Part shown: piece by piece, positions 41,078 through 50,268 of the stretch
How positions within the stretch are numbered: the stretch's first letter is position 1
Layout of the letters: every line of letters begins with the position of its first letter
Notes under the pieces: generated by a model
Databases searched by the model: none
What the model was told of the DNA's origin: nothing
Seen by the model: only the letters and a program-made list of their open reading frames with translations
Source: Oscillospiraceae bacterium
Lineage (GTDB): Bacteria > Bacillota > Clostridia > Oscillospirales > Oscillospiraceae
Assembly (NCBI GenBank): GCA_022799035.1
Contig: JAAWNQ010000002.1
Coordinates: forward strand, 62,001-126,000
Reading direction: 5' to 3'
Length of the DNA: 64,000 nucleotides
Position numbers and translations under genes: made by a program

Positions 41078-41950
41078 ATGATGTCCCAACCCATCCTAAA
41101 AACCGAATCCCTCACCTTCTCCTACCCCGCCGAGGACGCCCCCAAGGTGGTGCTGAACGGGGTGGACCTGGAGATCCAGGCCGGGTCCTTCGTGGCCGTC
41201 CTGGGCCACAACGGCTCGGGTAAATCCACCCTGGCCAAGCACATGAACGCCATCCTTCTCCCCACCGGGGGTAAGGTCTACGTCGGCGGCATGGATACCG
41301 CCGATGAGGACCTTCTTCTGGACATCCGCCGCAGGGTGGGCATGGTCTTCCAGAACCCGGACAACCAGATCGTAGCCAACGTGGTGGAGGAGGACTGCGC
41401 CTTCGGCCCCGAAAACCTGGGGATCCCCCCCGCCGAGATCCGGGAGCGGGTGGACTTGGCCCTGAAAACCGTAGGCATGTACCACCTGCGGGACCACGCC
41501 CCCCACCTTCTCTCCGGCGGTCAGAAGCAGCGCATCGCCATCGCCGGGGTGCTGGCCATGAAGCCCCGGTGCGTGGTGCTGGACGAGCCCACCGCCATGC
41601 TGGACCCCATCGGTCGGAAAGAGGTCATGGACACTATAAAGAAGCTGAACGCTGAAAGCGGCGTGACCGTAGTCCTCATCACCCACCACATGGACGAGGC
41701 CGCCCAGGCCGGGCGAGTCATCGTCATGTCGGACGGAAGGGTGGTGGCCGACGGTGCCCCCCGGGATATCTTCCAGCAGGTGGATATGCTGCGCTCCGTG
41801 GGTCTTGCCCCCCCGGAGACGGTGGAGCTGATGTACGAGCTGCGGAAGGAGGGGCTGGAGCTGCCTTTGGATACCCTCAGCGACGAGGAGTGCGCCCAGG
41901 CGCTGTATCAACTGCTTCGGTCTGGAGGTATGGACAATGAGCAGAAATAA
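41078..41950 (+). CDS. ecfA1: ECF transporter ATPase EcfA1
   Basis: A 290-residue ABC ATPase of the shared energy-coupling module. Walker [17 protein letters not shown]-loop [13 protein letters not shown], signature [16 protein letters not shown], Walker [15 protein letters not shown]-loop [10 protein letters not shown]. The FQNPDNQ form is typical of EcfA. It pairs with EcfA2 and EcfT and serves several S components, two of which are in this window. A weak CAGGTG lies before the tandem ATGs (41078, 41081). Confidence 0.93.
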   Translation: MMSQPILKTESLTFSYPAEDAPKVVLNGVDLEIQAGSFVAVLGHNGSGKSTLAKHMNAILLPTGGKVYVGGMDTADEDLLLDIRRRVGMVFQNPDNQIVANVVEEDCAFGPENLGIPPAEIRERVDLALKTVGMYHLRDHAPHLLSGGQKQRIAIAGVLAMKPRCVVLDEPTAMLDPIGRKEVMDTIKKLNAESGVTVVLITHHMDEAAQAGRVIVMSDGRVVADGAPRDIFQQVDMLRSVGLAPPETVELMYELRKEGLELPLDTLSDEECAQALYQLLRSGGMDNEQK

Positions 41951-42263
41951 GCCCCCCCTCCGGCAGGGCGCGCTCACCTTCGCCGCCGTAGCAGGCGTTA
42001 CCATCCTGTTGGAGCTTCTTCTCGCCGCAGTCGGCCTTCCCGGGGTCATCGCCTTTTTCTGTCCCTGGGTGATCTGGGAATATGGGAACGACCCCATCAT
42101 CATCCTCACCGTGGCCTGCCTCATCGGCCTGCCCGCGGGCTTTCTGTCCTGGCTGAGCCACACCCTGGACGGGATGCGGAGCTCATACGGGCGTATGATC
42201 ACAGAACTGAAAACACGGATCGAGACCCTGGAGGAAAAACTGAACTCCATAACAAAGGATTGA
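41937..42263 (+). CDS. small membrane protein inserted between ecfA1 and ecfA2
   Basis: A 108-residue protein with two membrane segments ([20 protein letters not shown] and [20 protein letters not shown]) and a C-terminal coiled-coil-like helix ([20 protein letters not shown]). No family recognised. It overlaps the end of ecfA1 by 14 bases and ends seven bases before ecfA2, so it is co-translated with the transporter. In the usual Firmicutes order the two ATPase genes are adjacent, so this extra gene is unexpected and may be a lineage-specific accessory. Confidence 0.7.
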   Translation: MSRNKPPLRQGALTFAAVAGVTILLELLLAAVGLPGVIAFFCPWVIWEYGNDPIIILTVACLIGLPAGFLSWLSHTLDGMRSSYGRMITELKTRIETLEEKLNSITKD

Positions 42264-42270
42264 CGCTATT

Positions 42271-43158
42271 TTGGAACCCATCGTACAAACTGAAAAGCTG
42301 AATCACGTCTACTCCCCCGGGACCCCCTTTCAACACGCGGCCCTGGTGGATGTGGATTTCTGTGCCTACCCCGGGGAGCTGCTGGGCATCATCGGCCATA
42401 CCGGGTCGGGAAAGTCCACCCTGATCCAGCACCTCAACGGCCTTCTCAAGCCCACCTCCGGCCGGGTGCTGGTGGAGGGGCAGGACATCTGGGAGAGCAA
42501 AGCCGCCACCCGGCAGGCCCGGTTCCGGGTAGGGCTGGTATTCCAGTACCCGGAGTACCAACTCTTTGAGGAGACCTGCTACAAGGACATCTCCTTCGGC
42601 CCCAGGAATATGGGCCTGGACGAGAAGGAGGTGGGCCGCCGGGTCCGGGAGGCCGCCGCCTTCGTGGGCCTGCCTGACTCCGTATTGGAGCAGTCCCCCT
42701 TCGAGCTCTCCGGCGGCCAGAAGCGCCGGGTAGCCATCGCCGGGGTCATCGCCATGGAGCCCGCCGTCCTCATTCTGGACGAGCCCACCGCCGGCCTGGA
42801 CCCGGTGGGGGTGGAGCAGATCATGACCAATATCCACGACTATCACGAGGCCAAGAACGCCTCCATCATCGTCATCTCCCATTCCATGGAGGAGATGGCC
42901 CGCCGGGTGGACCGGCTGGTGGTGGTCAACGACGGCCATATCCCCCTGGAGGGTACCCCCCGTGAGGTCTTTGCCCACGGAGCTGAACTGGAGCAGATGG
43001 GCCTGGGCGTTCCCCGGATGACCCGGGTCTTCCACCGCCTGAAGGCCCTGGGAGCCGGCGTGGATCCCTCGGTCTACACCATCGGTCAGGCCAAAGAGGC
43101 CATTTTGACAGCCCTGGGCCGGGCCCCGGCCTCCTCCACGGAAGGAGGTGGGGTCTGA
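42271..43158 (+). CDS. ecfA2: ECF transporter ATPase EcfA2
   Basis: A 295-residue ABC ATPase. Walker A GHTGSGKSTLIQHLNG, Q-loop VGLVFQYPEYQLFEET, signature LSGGQKRRVAIAGVI, Walker B AVLILDEPTAGLDP, H-loop VISHSMEEMA. The VFQYPEYQLF motif separates EcfA2 from EcfA1. The start is a TTG at 42271, with AAAGG 11 bases before it. It overlaps ecfT by one base (TGATG). Confidence 0.93.
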   Translation: MEPIVQTEKLNHVYSPGTPFQHAALVDVDFCAYPGELLGIIGHTGSGKSTLIQHLNGLLKPTSGRVLVEGQDIWESKAATRQARFRVGLVFQYPEYQLFEETCYKDISFGPRNMGLDEKEVGRRVREAAAFVGLPDSVLEQSPFELSGGQKRRVAIAGVIAMEPAVLILDEPTAGLDPVGVEQIMTNIHDYHEAKNASIIVISHSMEEMARRVDRLVVVNDGHIPLEGTPREVFAHGAELEQMGLGVPRMTRVFHRLKALGAGVDPSVYTIGQAKEAILTALGRAPASSTEGGGV

Positions 43159-43973
43159 TGGCACTGAAAGACATCACCCTGGGCCAGTATTTCCCCGGTA
43201 ACTCCATCCTTCACCGGCTGGACCCCCGCACCAAGATCCTGCTCACCGTATTCTATATCGTGGCCCTCTTTATGGCGAAGAATATCCTGGCCTACGCCCT
43301 CATGTTCACCACTCTGGCAGCCGGCATTTTGATCTCCCGCGTGGGCTTCCGGGTGCTGGTCCGGGGCATGAAGCCCATCCTGTTTATTGTCATCTTCACC
43401 GCCGTTCTGAACCTTTTCTATACCCCCGGGGCTGGGGAGCCTCTGGTGGCCTTCTGGATCTTCAAGATCTACTGGGAGGGGATCCGCACCGCCTTCTTCA
43501 TGGTCCTGCGGATCATGATGCTCATCTCCTGCACCTTCCTTCTCACCTATACCACCTCCCCCATTCTCCTCACCGACGCGCTGGAGGCTCTGCTGGGGCC
43601 CCTCAAAAAGCTCCATCTGCCCATTCACGAGCTGGCTATGATGATGTCCATCGCCCTCCGGTTCATCCCCACCCTCATTGAGGAAACCGACAAGATCATG
43701 GCCGCCCAAAAAGCCCGGGGCGCGGATTTTGACTCGGGCAACCTGCTGGAGAAGGCCAAGGCCCTCATCCCCCTGCTGGTCCCCCTGTTCATCTCCGCCT
43801 TCCGCCGTGCCGACGAGCTGGCGGTAGCCATGGAGTGCCGCTGCTACCACGGCGGCGAGGGCCGCACCCGGATGCGGCAGCTCAAATACGTGGCCCGGGA
43901 CTACGCCGCCCTGCTCCTGGGCTTCGGCCTTTGTCTGGCAGTCTGGGGTCTCAACCTGCTGGGGGTTTTCTGA
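43158..43973 (+). CDS. ecfT: ECF transporter transmembrane scaffold EcfT
   Basis: A 271-residue protein with about five to six membrane helices. It begins with the amphipathic DITLGQYFPGNSILHRLDPRTKI, typical of EcfT, and the coupling-helix motifs are AAQKARGADFDSG (intact A-R-G) and AMECRCYHGGEGRT, where the second A-R-G is read as C-R-C. These two helices dock in the ATPase grooves. It completes the EcfA1-EcfA2-EcfT complex; truA follows, as in many Firmicutes. Confidence 0.92.
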   Translation: MALKDITLGQYFPGNSILHRLDPRTKILLTVFYIVALFMAKNILAYALMFTTLAAGILISRVGFRVLVRGMKPILFIVIFTAVLNLFYTPGAGEPLVAFWIFKIYWEGIRTAFFMVLRIMMLISCTFLLTYTTSPILLTDALEALLGPLKKLHLPIHELAMMMSIALRFIPTLIEETDKIMAAQKARGADFDSGNLLEKAKALIPLLVPLFISAFRRADELAVAMECRCYHGGEGRTRMRQLKYVARDYAALLLGFGLCLAVWGLNLLGVF

Positions 43974-44123
43974 GCGTCCCTCCCACCGGGGATCCTTTTG
44001 CCCTTGTGGGGCGCGACGACTCGGCGCGCCGCCAGGCATAGTGCCGCCTCCCCTCCGCAGAGACGGTTCACAAACCGCCCCCTATCCCATTTTCAATTTT
44101 TCTTAAGATAAGGTTCAAACATT
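43974..44123. repeat. repeat block between ecfT and truA
   Basis: A 150-bp gap with copy B (44006-44030) of the 25-bp dispersed repeat with core ACGACTCGGCGCGCC, and a following GCGG-rich palindromic stretch. No terminator with a T run is seen before truA, so the operon may continue through it. Confidence 0.65.
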
Positions 44124-44891
44124 ATGAGGAATATTGCGTTACAATTGATGTATGTGGGCACCGCCTACCACGGCTGGCAGATCCAGAAAAACGCCGTCTC
44201 GGTGGAGGAGACCCTGGAAAAGTCCCTGGAGAAGGTGGTGGGCCACCCGGTAAAATGCACCGGGGCGGGCCGTACCGACGCGGGGGTCCACGCCCGAACC
44301 TATGTGTCCAACTTCCGCACCTCCTCCACCATCCCCCTGGACCGGCTGCCCCTGGCGGTAAACACCCGCCTGCCCGACGATATCGTGGTCACCCGGGCGG
44401 TGGAGGTCCCCGACAGCTTCAACGCCATCAGCTCCTGCCGGAAGAAGGAGTACACCTACCAGATTTACAACACCCGCATCCGCAACGCCTTCTTCGTGGA
44501 CCGGGCTTGGTTCTACCCCAAAAGGCTGGATGAGCAGGTGATGCAGCGGGCCGCCGACTGCTTTGTGGGCACCCACGACTTTGCCGCCGTCAAAAGCGTG
44601 GGCACCGACGTGAAGACCACCGTCCGGACGGTCTATTACTTTGACATTGAGCGGCAGGGGGACCTGATCGACTGCCGCGTGTGCGCCAACGGTTTTCTCT
44701 ACAACATGGTCCGTGCCATGGTGGGCACCGTGATCTACGCCGCCGAAGGCAAGTTCCCTCCCGAGGCGGTCAGCGATATTTTAGAGGGGAAATGCCGCAC
44801 CGACGCAGGACCCACCGCCCCCCCAGGCGGCCTTTACATGACAAAACTCTGGTACGATACCCCAGGTCTTACCCCGGAGGAGATGGAGTAG
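44124..44891 (+). CDS. truA: tRNA pseudouridine synthase A
   Basis: A 255-residue enzyme converting uridines 38-40 in the anticodon arm. YVGTAYHGWQIQKNAVSVEE at the start, the catalytic Asp in CTGAGRTDAGVHARTYV, FNAISSCRKKEYTYQIY, and the C-terminal GFLYNMVRAMVGTVIYAAEG motif. The length is normal. The ecfA-ecfA-ecfT-truA order matches that of Bacillus. Confidence 0.95.
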   Translation: MRNIALQLMYVGTAYHGWQIQKNAVSVEETLEKSLEKVVGHPVKCTGAGRTDAGVHARTYVSNFRTSSTIPLDRLPLAVNTRLPDDIVVTRAVEVPDSFNAISSCRKKEYTYQIYNTRIRNAFFVDRAWFYPKRLDEQVMQRAADCFVGTHDFAAVKSVGTDVKTTVRTVYYFDIERQGDLIDCRVCANGFLYNMVRAMVGTVIYAAEGKFPPEAVSDILEGKCRTDAGPTAPPGGLYMTKLWYDTPGLTPEEME

Positions 44892-44892
44892 A

Positions 44893-46050
44893 ATGGAAGA
44901 AAAGAAGAAAAGCCCCTTCCTTCGGCTCCTGGCCTTTCTCCTCACCGCCGTCCTCCTTTTGGGCTCGGCGGTCCTGATCTTCAACTGGCGAAAGCTGAAC
45001 TTCGACTTCATCCGCCGCTATTTCGCCTACCGGTCCCTGAGCCGGAACGAAAGCGGCCAGACCGAGTCCTTCCTCTATGCCGGAGGACTCAAGGGTTCCT
45101 TCCTGCAATTGGGGGACGACCTTCTGGTCTGCTCCACCAGCGGCGTTCGGCTTTATTCCACCGGTGGCGGCGCCTTCATCGACCAGCCCTCCGCCCTGAC
45201 CCATCCCTTCGCCTCCACCGTGGGCGCCTCCGCCCTGGTCTATGACGCGGGGGGCAGCGATCTGTTTGTCTACCGGGACCGGGAGCAGATCTTCTCCTAC
45301 ACCGCTGAGAACGGACATACCATCCTCTCAGCCAGCCTCAACGCCCAGGGCCTTCTCACCACCGTTACCCAGGGCAGCGGGGTCAAGGGCGCGGTGACCG
45401 TCTATGACGCCGACTTCCAACCTATCTTTGGCCTGAACATCTCCTCCCGGTTCGTCACCGACGCCGTTCTCTCCCCCGACGGGCGGACCCTGGCCCTGGC
45501 TACCTGCGGCCAGTCCGGAGGACTCTATGACAGCCAGATCAGCTTTTACGCCCTCAACCGTTCCGCCGAGGAGTCCCAGCCCGACAAGGTCTGCTCTCTG
45601 GGCAGCAACACCATTCTCCAGCTCAACTGGGACAGCGAGCCCCTTCGGATCCTGGGAGACAACTCTCTGGACTTCGTCTCCGCCGACGGGGAGCTGACCG
45701 GCCGCTACCCCTATGACCGCCGGGTACTGAAAGGCTTCTCCCTGGAGGGGAATACCTGTACCCTCCTTCTGGGCAAGTATCGGGCCGGCTCCACCGCCGA
45801 CCTGGTGACGGTAAACTCCAAAGGGGAGGAGACCGCCTCCCTCCCCCTGGAGGAGCAGGTCCTTTCCCTCTCCTCCGCCGGCCGGTACCTGTCGGTGCTT
45901 ACCGCCGACGGCCTTACCATCTACTCCGACGGCCTGGAGCCCTACCACGATGCCCCCAACCTGTTGGGGGTCCGTCAGGTCCTTCAGCGGGAGGATGGCT
46001 CTGTGTTCCTTATCTCTGACGAGACCGCCCGGCTCTACCTGCCCGACTGA
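44893..46050 (+). CDS. DUF5711 family membrane-anchored beta-propeller-like protein
   Basis: A 385-residue protein. A short basic N-terminus, one membrane helix (LRLLAFLLTAVLLLGSAVLIF), then a repetitive extracytoplasmic beta-rich domain with about six WD-like repeats (for example DDLLVCSTSGVRLYSTGG, VLSPDGRTLALATCGQSGGL, VLTADGLTIYSDG). This matches the DUF5711 family, often upstream of cvpA in Clostridia. It starts one base after truA and is followed by the CvpA gene. Function unknown; the architecture suggests binding or sensing at the cell surface. Confidence 0.8.
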   Translation: MEEKKKSPFLRLLAFLLTAVLLLGSAVLIFNWRKLNFDFIRRYFAYRSLSRNESGQTESFLYAGGLKGSFLQLGDDLLVCSTSGVRLYSTGGGAFIDQPSALTHPFASTVGASALVYDAGGSDLFVYRDREQIFSYTAENGHTILSASLNAQGLLTTVTQGSGVKGAVTVYDADFQPIFGLNISSRFVTDAVLSPDGRTLALATCGQSGGLYDSQISFYALNRSAEESQPDKVCSLGSNTILQLNWDSEPLRILGDNSLDFVSADGELTGRYPYDRRVLKGFSLEGNTCTLLLGKYRAGSTADLVTVNSKGEETASLPLEEQVLSLSSAGRYLSVLTADGLTIYSDGLEPYHDAPNLLGVRQVLQREDGSVFLISDETARLYLPD

Positions 46051-46082
46051 TCCTCAATTTTCCAAGAAAGGCTGATGCACTT

Positions 46083-46799
46083 ATGTCTTCCGCTCCCGCT
46101 ATCCTGATCGACCTTGTCTTCATCGCCGCCTTCCTTCTGGCGGTAGTCCGGGGTGCCAAAAAGGGCTTCATTCTCACCCTGTGCTCCCTGGTGGCCGTTA
46201 TCGTCGCCTTTATCGGGGCCAGCTTTATCGCCGATCTCCTGGCCCCCAAGGTGGCCCAGGCTATCCAGCCCAAGCTGGAGCAGATCATCCTGGAACAGCT
46301 GGACGAGGCCCTGGAGAACACCCAGTTCATCGGCGTCAACGGCAGCGTGGCCCAGAGCTCCGAGGAGATCGCCCTCCCCAACGTCCTGGAGGTACTGCGG
46401 GAAAACCAGCTATACCAAAACCTGATGGGCGGGGTGGAGAAGGCCCTGGAGGAGGGAGCCGCCGCCACAGCGGCCAGCGCCGCCTCCCGGGTGGCCGCCG
46501 CCCTGGCCGGACAGCTGGCCCGGGGGATCCTCTTTGCCGTGGCCTTTTTCCTGGTGCTGGTGGCCTGGTTCATCCTGTCCCACGCCCTGGATCTGGTCTC
46601 CAAGCTCCCCGTCCTCAACTCTCTGAACCATTCCCTGGGGGCCGTCATCGGGGGGATCAAGGGCCTTATCCTCCTCTATCTGCTCTCCTGGATCCTCTGC
46701 ACTCTGACGGGGCTCATCCCCCAGGAGACAGCGGAGGAGACCTACCTGCTCTCCTTCCTCCTCTCCCACGGTCCCCTGACCCTTCTTGGCTTGTCCTGA
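46083..46799 (+). CDS. CvpA family membrane protein
   Basis: A 238-residue protein with four membrane helices (ILIDLVFIAAFLLAVVRGAK at the start, LCSLVAVIVAFIGASFIADLL, LARGILFAVAFFLVLVAWFI, GAVIGGIKGLILLYLLSWIL). The motif RGAKKGFI after the first helix and GAVIGGIKGLI late are the CvpA signature. The middle has an extra ~70-residue soluble insertion (QPKLEQIILEQLDEALENTQ) common in Clostridial members. Homologues are linked to colicin V production, purine operons and envelope homeostasis. Confidence 0.85.
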   Translation: MSSAPAILIDLVFIAAFLLAVVRGAKKGFILTLCSLVAVIVAFIGASFIADLLAPKVAQAIQPKLEQIILEQLDEALENTQFIGVNGSVAQSSEEIALPNVLEVLRENQLYQNLMGGVEKALEEGAAATAASAASRVAAALAGQLARGILFAVAFFLVLVAWFILSHALDLVSKLPVLNSLNHSLGAVIGGIKGLILLYLLSWILCTLTGLIPQETAEETYLLSFLLSHGPLTLLGLS

Positions 46800-46833
46800 T
46801 TTTCTCTCTTTTATCGGAAAGCGTGGTGATCCT

Positions 46834-47367
46834 GTGAACATCCCCAATGCCCTCTCCCTCCTCCGGCTTTGTCTGGTGCCGGTATTCGCGGTAGTCTTTT
46901 ATCTCCCCAGCCCCAATGCCCACGCCTGGGCCGCCCTGGTCTACGCCCTGGCCTTCCTCACCGACATCGCCGACGGCTATATCGCCCGGCGCTTCAATAT
47001 GATCACCAAGCTGGGCCGGATCCTGGATCCCATGGCCGACAAGCTGATGACCTTCACCGTCATTATCTGCGTGGCCCTGGACGGTGCCATCCCCATGTGG
47101 GCCGTGGCAGTGTTCTTCTGCAAGGAGGCCCTTATGGCCCTGGGCGGCCTTCTCATGTACCGCCGGGTGAGGGATGTAAACCCCGCCAACTGGTGGGGCA
47201 AGGCCTCCACCGGGGTGTTCTTTGTGGTGCTGGCGGCCCTGGTCCTGTTCCCCATCCCCCGGCCCTGGTCCACCGTCATGATCTCCTTTGCCCTCTGCCT
47301 CACGGTGGCCGCCCTCATCCGCTACACCCTGGACTTCCAGAAGCTGATGAAACTGGAGAAAAAATAA
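46834..47367 (+). CDS. pgsA: CDP-diacylglycerol-glycerol-3-phosphate 3-phosphatidyltransferase
   Basis: A 177-residue CDP-alcohol phosphotransferase making phosphatidylglycerol phosphate. The family motif D-x2-D-G-x2-A-R-x8-G-x3-D-x3-D is visible as DIADGYIARRFNMITKLGRI then LDPMADK, and NIPNALSLLRLCLVPVFAV at the start is PgsA-like. Six helices are expected. The start is a GTG at 46834 with a GGTGATC site before it. Confidence 0.9.
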   Translation: MNIPNALSLLRLCLVPVFAVVFYLPSPNAHAWAALVYALAFLTDIADGYIARRFNMITKLGRILDPMADKLMTFTVIICVALDGAIPMWAVAVFFCKEALMALGGLLMYRRVRDVNPANWWGKASTGVFFVVLAALVLFPIPRPWSTVMISFALCLTVAALIRYTLDFQKLMKLEKK

Positions 47368-47486
47368 TTGAGAAAAACGACGTTTTTTTCATACCCTGTT
47401 CACAATTTCAGATTAGAATAATTGCCCTGAGGGGGATTGTCCCCCGCCCTCCGGCGGAAGGCCGGTGCTAAAGGAGTTGAAACACT

Positions 47487-50042
47487 ATGCAGCCTACCAT
47501 GTGCGCCAAATGCAAAAAAAATGTGGCGGTGGTCTTTGTCCAGCGCATCGAGAACGGAGAGACCAAGTCCGAAGGTCTCTGCCTCAACTGCGCCCGTGAG
47601 ATGGGGATCAAGCCCGTAGACGATATGATCCAGAAGATGGGTCTCTCCGACGACGACGTCCAGAACCTGACCAGCGAGATGATGTCCGCCTTCGGCGGGG
47701 CCGAGGGGATGGAGGGCCTGGAGGGCCAGGACGAGGACGGCGAGGAGGACGAGGGCAAGACCGCCACCTTCCCCTTCCTCAACAAGCTTTTCGGCGGCGC
47801 TGCCGCCTCCTCCGCCCCCACCGGGGACCAGCAGCCCTCCGGCGGCGATCAGTCCTCCACTCCCCCCAAGGGCCGGGAGGACAAGTCAGGCAAAAACAAG
47901 GATACCAAGCGGAAGTTTTTGGAGAACTACTGCATCTCCCTGACCAAAAAGGCCGCCGACGGCAAGCTGGACAACATCATCGGCCGGGATGAGGAGATCG
48001 CCCGCACCATCCAGATCCTCAACCGCCGCCAGAAGAACAACCCCTGCCTCATTGGTGAGCCCGGCGTGGGCAAGACCGCCATCGCCGAGGGTCTGGCACT
48101 TCGCATCCATACCGGGGACGTGCCCTACAAGCTCCAGGACAAGGAGGTCTACCTCCTGGACCTCACCGCCCTGGTGGCGGGCACCCAGTTCCGGGGCCAG
48201 TTCGAATCCCGGATGAAGGGCCTCATCGACGAGGTGAAGAAGCTGGGCAACATCATCCTGGTCATTGACGAGGTCCACAACATCGTGGGCGCCGGGGACG
48301 CCGAGGGCAGCATGAACGCCGCCAACATCCTCAAGCCCGCCCTGAGCCGGGGTGAGATCCAGGTCATCGGCGCCACCACCCTCACCGAGTACCGGAAGTA
48401 TATCGAAAAGGACTCCGCTCTGGAGCGCCGCTTCCAGCCCGTCATGGTGGATGAGCCCTCTATTGAGGACAGCGTGAAGATCATGGAGGGCATCGCCCCC
48501 TACTACGAGAAATACCACTTCGTCTCCATCTCCCCCGCCATGTGCCGTGCGGCGGTGACCATGTCGGAGCGGTACATCACCGACCGCTACCTCCCCGACA
48601 AGGCTATCGACCTGATTGACGAGGCCTGCTCCGACGTGAACCTCCACAACAAGGCCCTGGCCCGGGAGAAGCAGGTCCGCAAGTCCCTGGAGGACCTCAC
48701 CGCCCAGCGGGAGGCCATGATGACCGAGTCCAGCAGCCGGGACGTGAAGAAGCAGAGCGACCTGAAGGCCAACGAGGCCCGTCAGGCCGAGATCCGCCGC
48801 AAGCTCTCCGCCCTGGCCGGGGAGCACGCCGCCCTGGCCCTGGATCCCGACCAGGCCCCCGGCCTGAAGGACAATGAGCGGGAGCAGGAGACCCTGAACG
48901 CCGAGCTCTCCCGCCTGGGGGAGGAGCGCACCAAGCTCCTCTCCTCCGGCGGCGAGGATCAGAACTACGAGCAGCTTGCCAAGCTCAAAAGCCAGGAACT
49001 CCAGCTCCAGGAGGAGCTTGCCAAGCTGGAGGCCATGTCCGCCCCTCCCCTGACCATGGAGCACCTGGCCCGTGTCATCGAGCTGTGGACCAAGATCCCC
49101 GCCTCCCAGATCCAAGAGCAGGAGTACGAGCGTCTGGCCCACCTGGAGGAGCGGCTCAGGGAGCACATCATCGGCCAGGACGAGGCCGTCTCCGGCGTGG
49201 CCGCCGCCGTCCGCCGTGGCCGGGTGGGCATCGCCTCCAAGCGCAAGCCCGTCTCCTTCATCTTCGTGGGCTCCACCGGCGTGGGCAAGACCGAGCTGGT
49301 CAAGCGCCTTGCCCAGGATATGTTCAACTCCCCCGAGTCCCTTATCCGCCTGGACATGTCCGAGTTCATGGAGAAGTTCTCGGTCTCCCGGATCATCGGC
49401 TCCCCCCCGGGCTACGTGGGCTATGACGAGGCCGGCCAGCTCACCGAAAAGGTCCGGCGCAAGCCCTACTGCGTCATCCTCTTTGACGAGATTGAGAAGG
49501 CCCACCCCGACGTTCTCAACATCCTCCTCCAGATTCTGGACGACGGCCACATCACCGACGCCCAGGGCCGGAACGTGAACTTCGAGAACACGGTGATCGT
49601 CATGACCTCCAACGCCGGCTCCACCACCGGCTCCACCGGCTCGGTGGGCTTCGGCCGCAGCGAGACCGAGCAGGGCAAGGCCAAGGCCATGAAGGCCCTG
49701 GAGGGCTTCCTCCGCCCCGAGTTCATCAACCGGGTGGACGAGATCATCTACTTCAACAAGCTCTCCGAGGACAACTTCAAATCCATCGCCCGGATCATGC
49801 TCAAGGAGCTCGACCACAACCTCCGGGACAAGGCCATCGCCCTCTCCTTCGACGAGGGCCTGCTGGACTATCTGGTGAAGAAGTCCTACTCCCAGACCTA
49901 CGGCGCCCGGAACCTCCGCCGTCAGATCCAGAAGGATCTGGAGGATCCCATCGCCACCAAGATCATCGACAGCTATATGGAGCCCATCTCCAAGATCAAG
50001 GTGACCACCGAGGGGGAAACCCTGCGGATCGAGGCGGAATAA
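47487..50042 (+). CDS. Clp protease ATP-binding subunit with N-terminal zinc finger (ClpE-like)
   Basis: An 851-residue AAA+ unfoldase. Residues 1-40 have a zinc finger (Cys6, Cys9, Cys32, Cys35) in place of the double Clp_N repeat, as in ClpE; a Glu/Asp- and Ser/Pro-rich linker reaches ~150. D1 has GEPGVGKT (~190) and VIDEVHNIVGAG; a middle region of about 125 residues (~415-540) is coiled-coil and longer than the usual ClpE/ClpC middle domain; D2 has GSTGVGKTE (~595) and [15 protein letters not shown]. It probably feeds ClpP. AAAGGAG precedes the ATG. No CtsR-like operator was recognised upstream. Confidence 0.9.
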   Translation: MQPTMCAKCKKNVAVVFVQRIENGETKSEGLCLNCAREMGIKPVDDMIQKMGLSDDDVQNLTSEMMSAFGGAEGMEGLEGQDEDGEEDEGKTATFPFLNKLFGGAAASSAPTGDQQPSGGDQSSTPPKGREDKSGKNKDTKRKFLENYCISLTKKAADGKLDNIIGRDEEIARTIQILNRRQKNNPCLIGEPGVGKTAIAEGLALRIHTGDVPYKLQDKEVYLLDLTALVAGTQFRGQFESRMKGLIDEVKKLGNIILVIDEVHNIVGAGDAEGSMNAANILKPALSRGEIQVIGATTLTEYRKYIEKDSALERRFQPVMVDEPSIEDSVKIMEGIAPYYEKYHFVSISPAMCRAAVTMSERYITDRYLPDKAIDLIDEACSDVNLHNKALAREKQVRKSLEDLTAQREAMMTESSSRDVKKQSDLKANEARQAEIRRKLSALAGEHAALALDPDQAPGLKDNEREQETLNAELSRLGEERTKLLSSGGEDQNYEQLAKLKSQELQLQEELAKLEAMSAPPLTMEHLARVIELWTKIPASQIQEQEYERLAHLEERLREHIIGQDEAVSGVAAAVRRGRVGIASKRKPVSFIFVGSTGVGKTELVKRLAQDMFNSPESLIRLDMSEFMEKFSVSRIIGSPPGYVGYDEAGQLTEKVRRKPYCVILFDEIEKAHPDVLNILLQILDDGHITDAQGRNVNFENTVIVMTSNAGSTTGSTGSVGFGRSETEQGKAKAMKALEGFLRPEFINRVDEIIYFNKLSEDNFKSIARIMLKELDHNLRDKAIALSFDEGLLDYLVKKSYSQTYGARNLRRQIQKDLEDPIATKIIDSYMEPISKIKVTTEGETLRIEAE

Positions 50043-50055
50043 GCACCCCGCAAAA

Positions 50056-50099
50056 CACAGGCCCGGAACCCAACGGTTCCGGGCCTGTGTGTGTTTTTT
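50056..50099 (+). terminator. terminator of the ClpE-like gene
   Basis: Stem ACACAGGCCCGGAACC / GGTTCCGGGCCTGTGT, followed by GTGTTTTTT. Confidence 0.9.
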
Positions 50100-50207
50100 G
50101 GGGGAATCATTGTTTATGATAGGTGATCCCATACCTGACTGCGGGCCGAGGTCGTCCCGTCCCACACAAAACCATTCTGTATACGGTGATTGGGTGGGAT
50201 AACCTGG

Positions 50208-50232
50208 GTGGGGCACGACGACTCGGCGCGCC
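50208..50232 (+). repeat. copy C of the 25-bp dispersed repeat
   Basis: Sequence with core ACGACTCGGCGCGCC, nearly identical to 44006-44030 and to the minus strand of 3724-3748. The flanking gap (50100-50268) between the ClpE-like and BlaR1-like genes shows no gene. Confidence 0.75.
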
Positions 50233-50268
50233 ATTCCGGGCATGGCTCCTCCTGTCCTAAATTCCAGT

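Noticed and set aside
47886-50243. 785-residue open frame on the minus strand opposite the ClpE-like gene
   Set aside because: High-GC antisense shadow of a clear AAA+ gene; composition is Gly/His/Leu/Val repeats with no motif.
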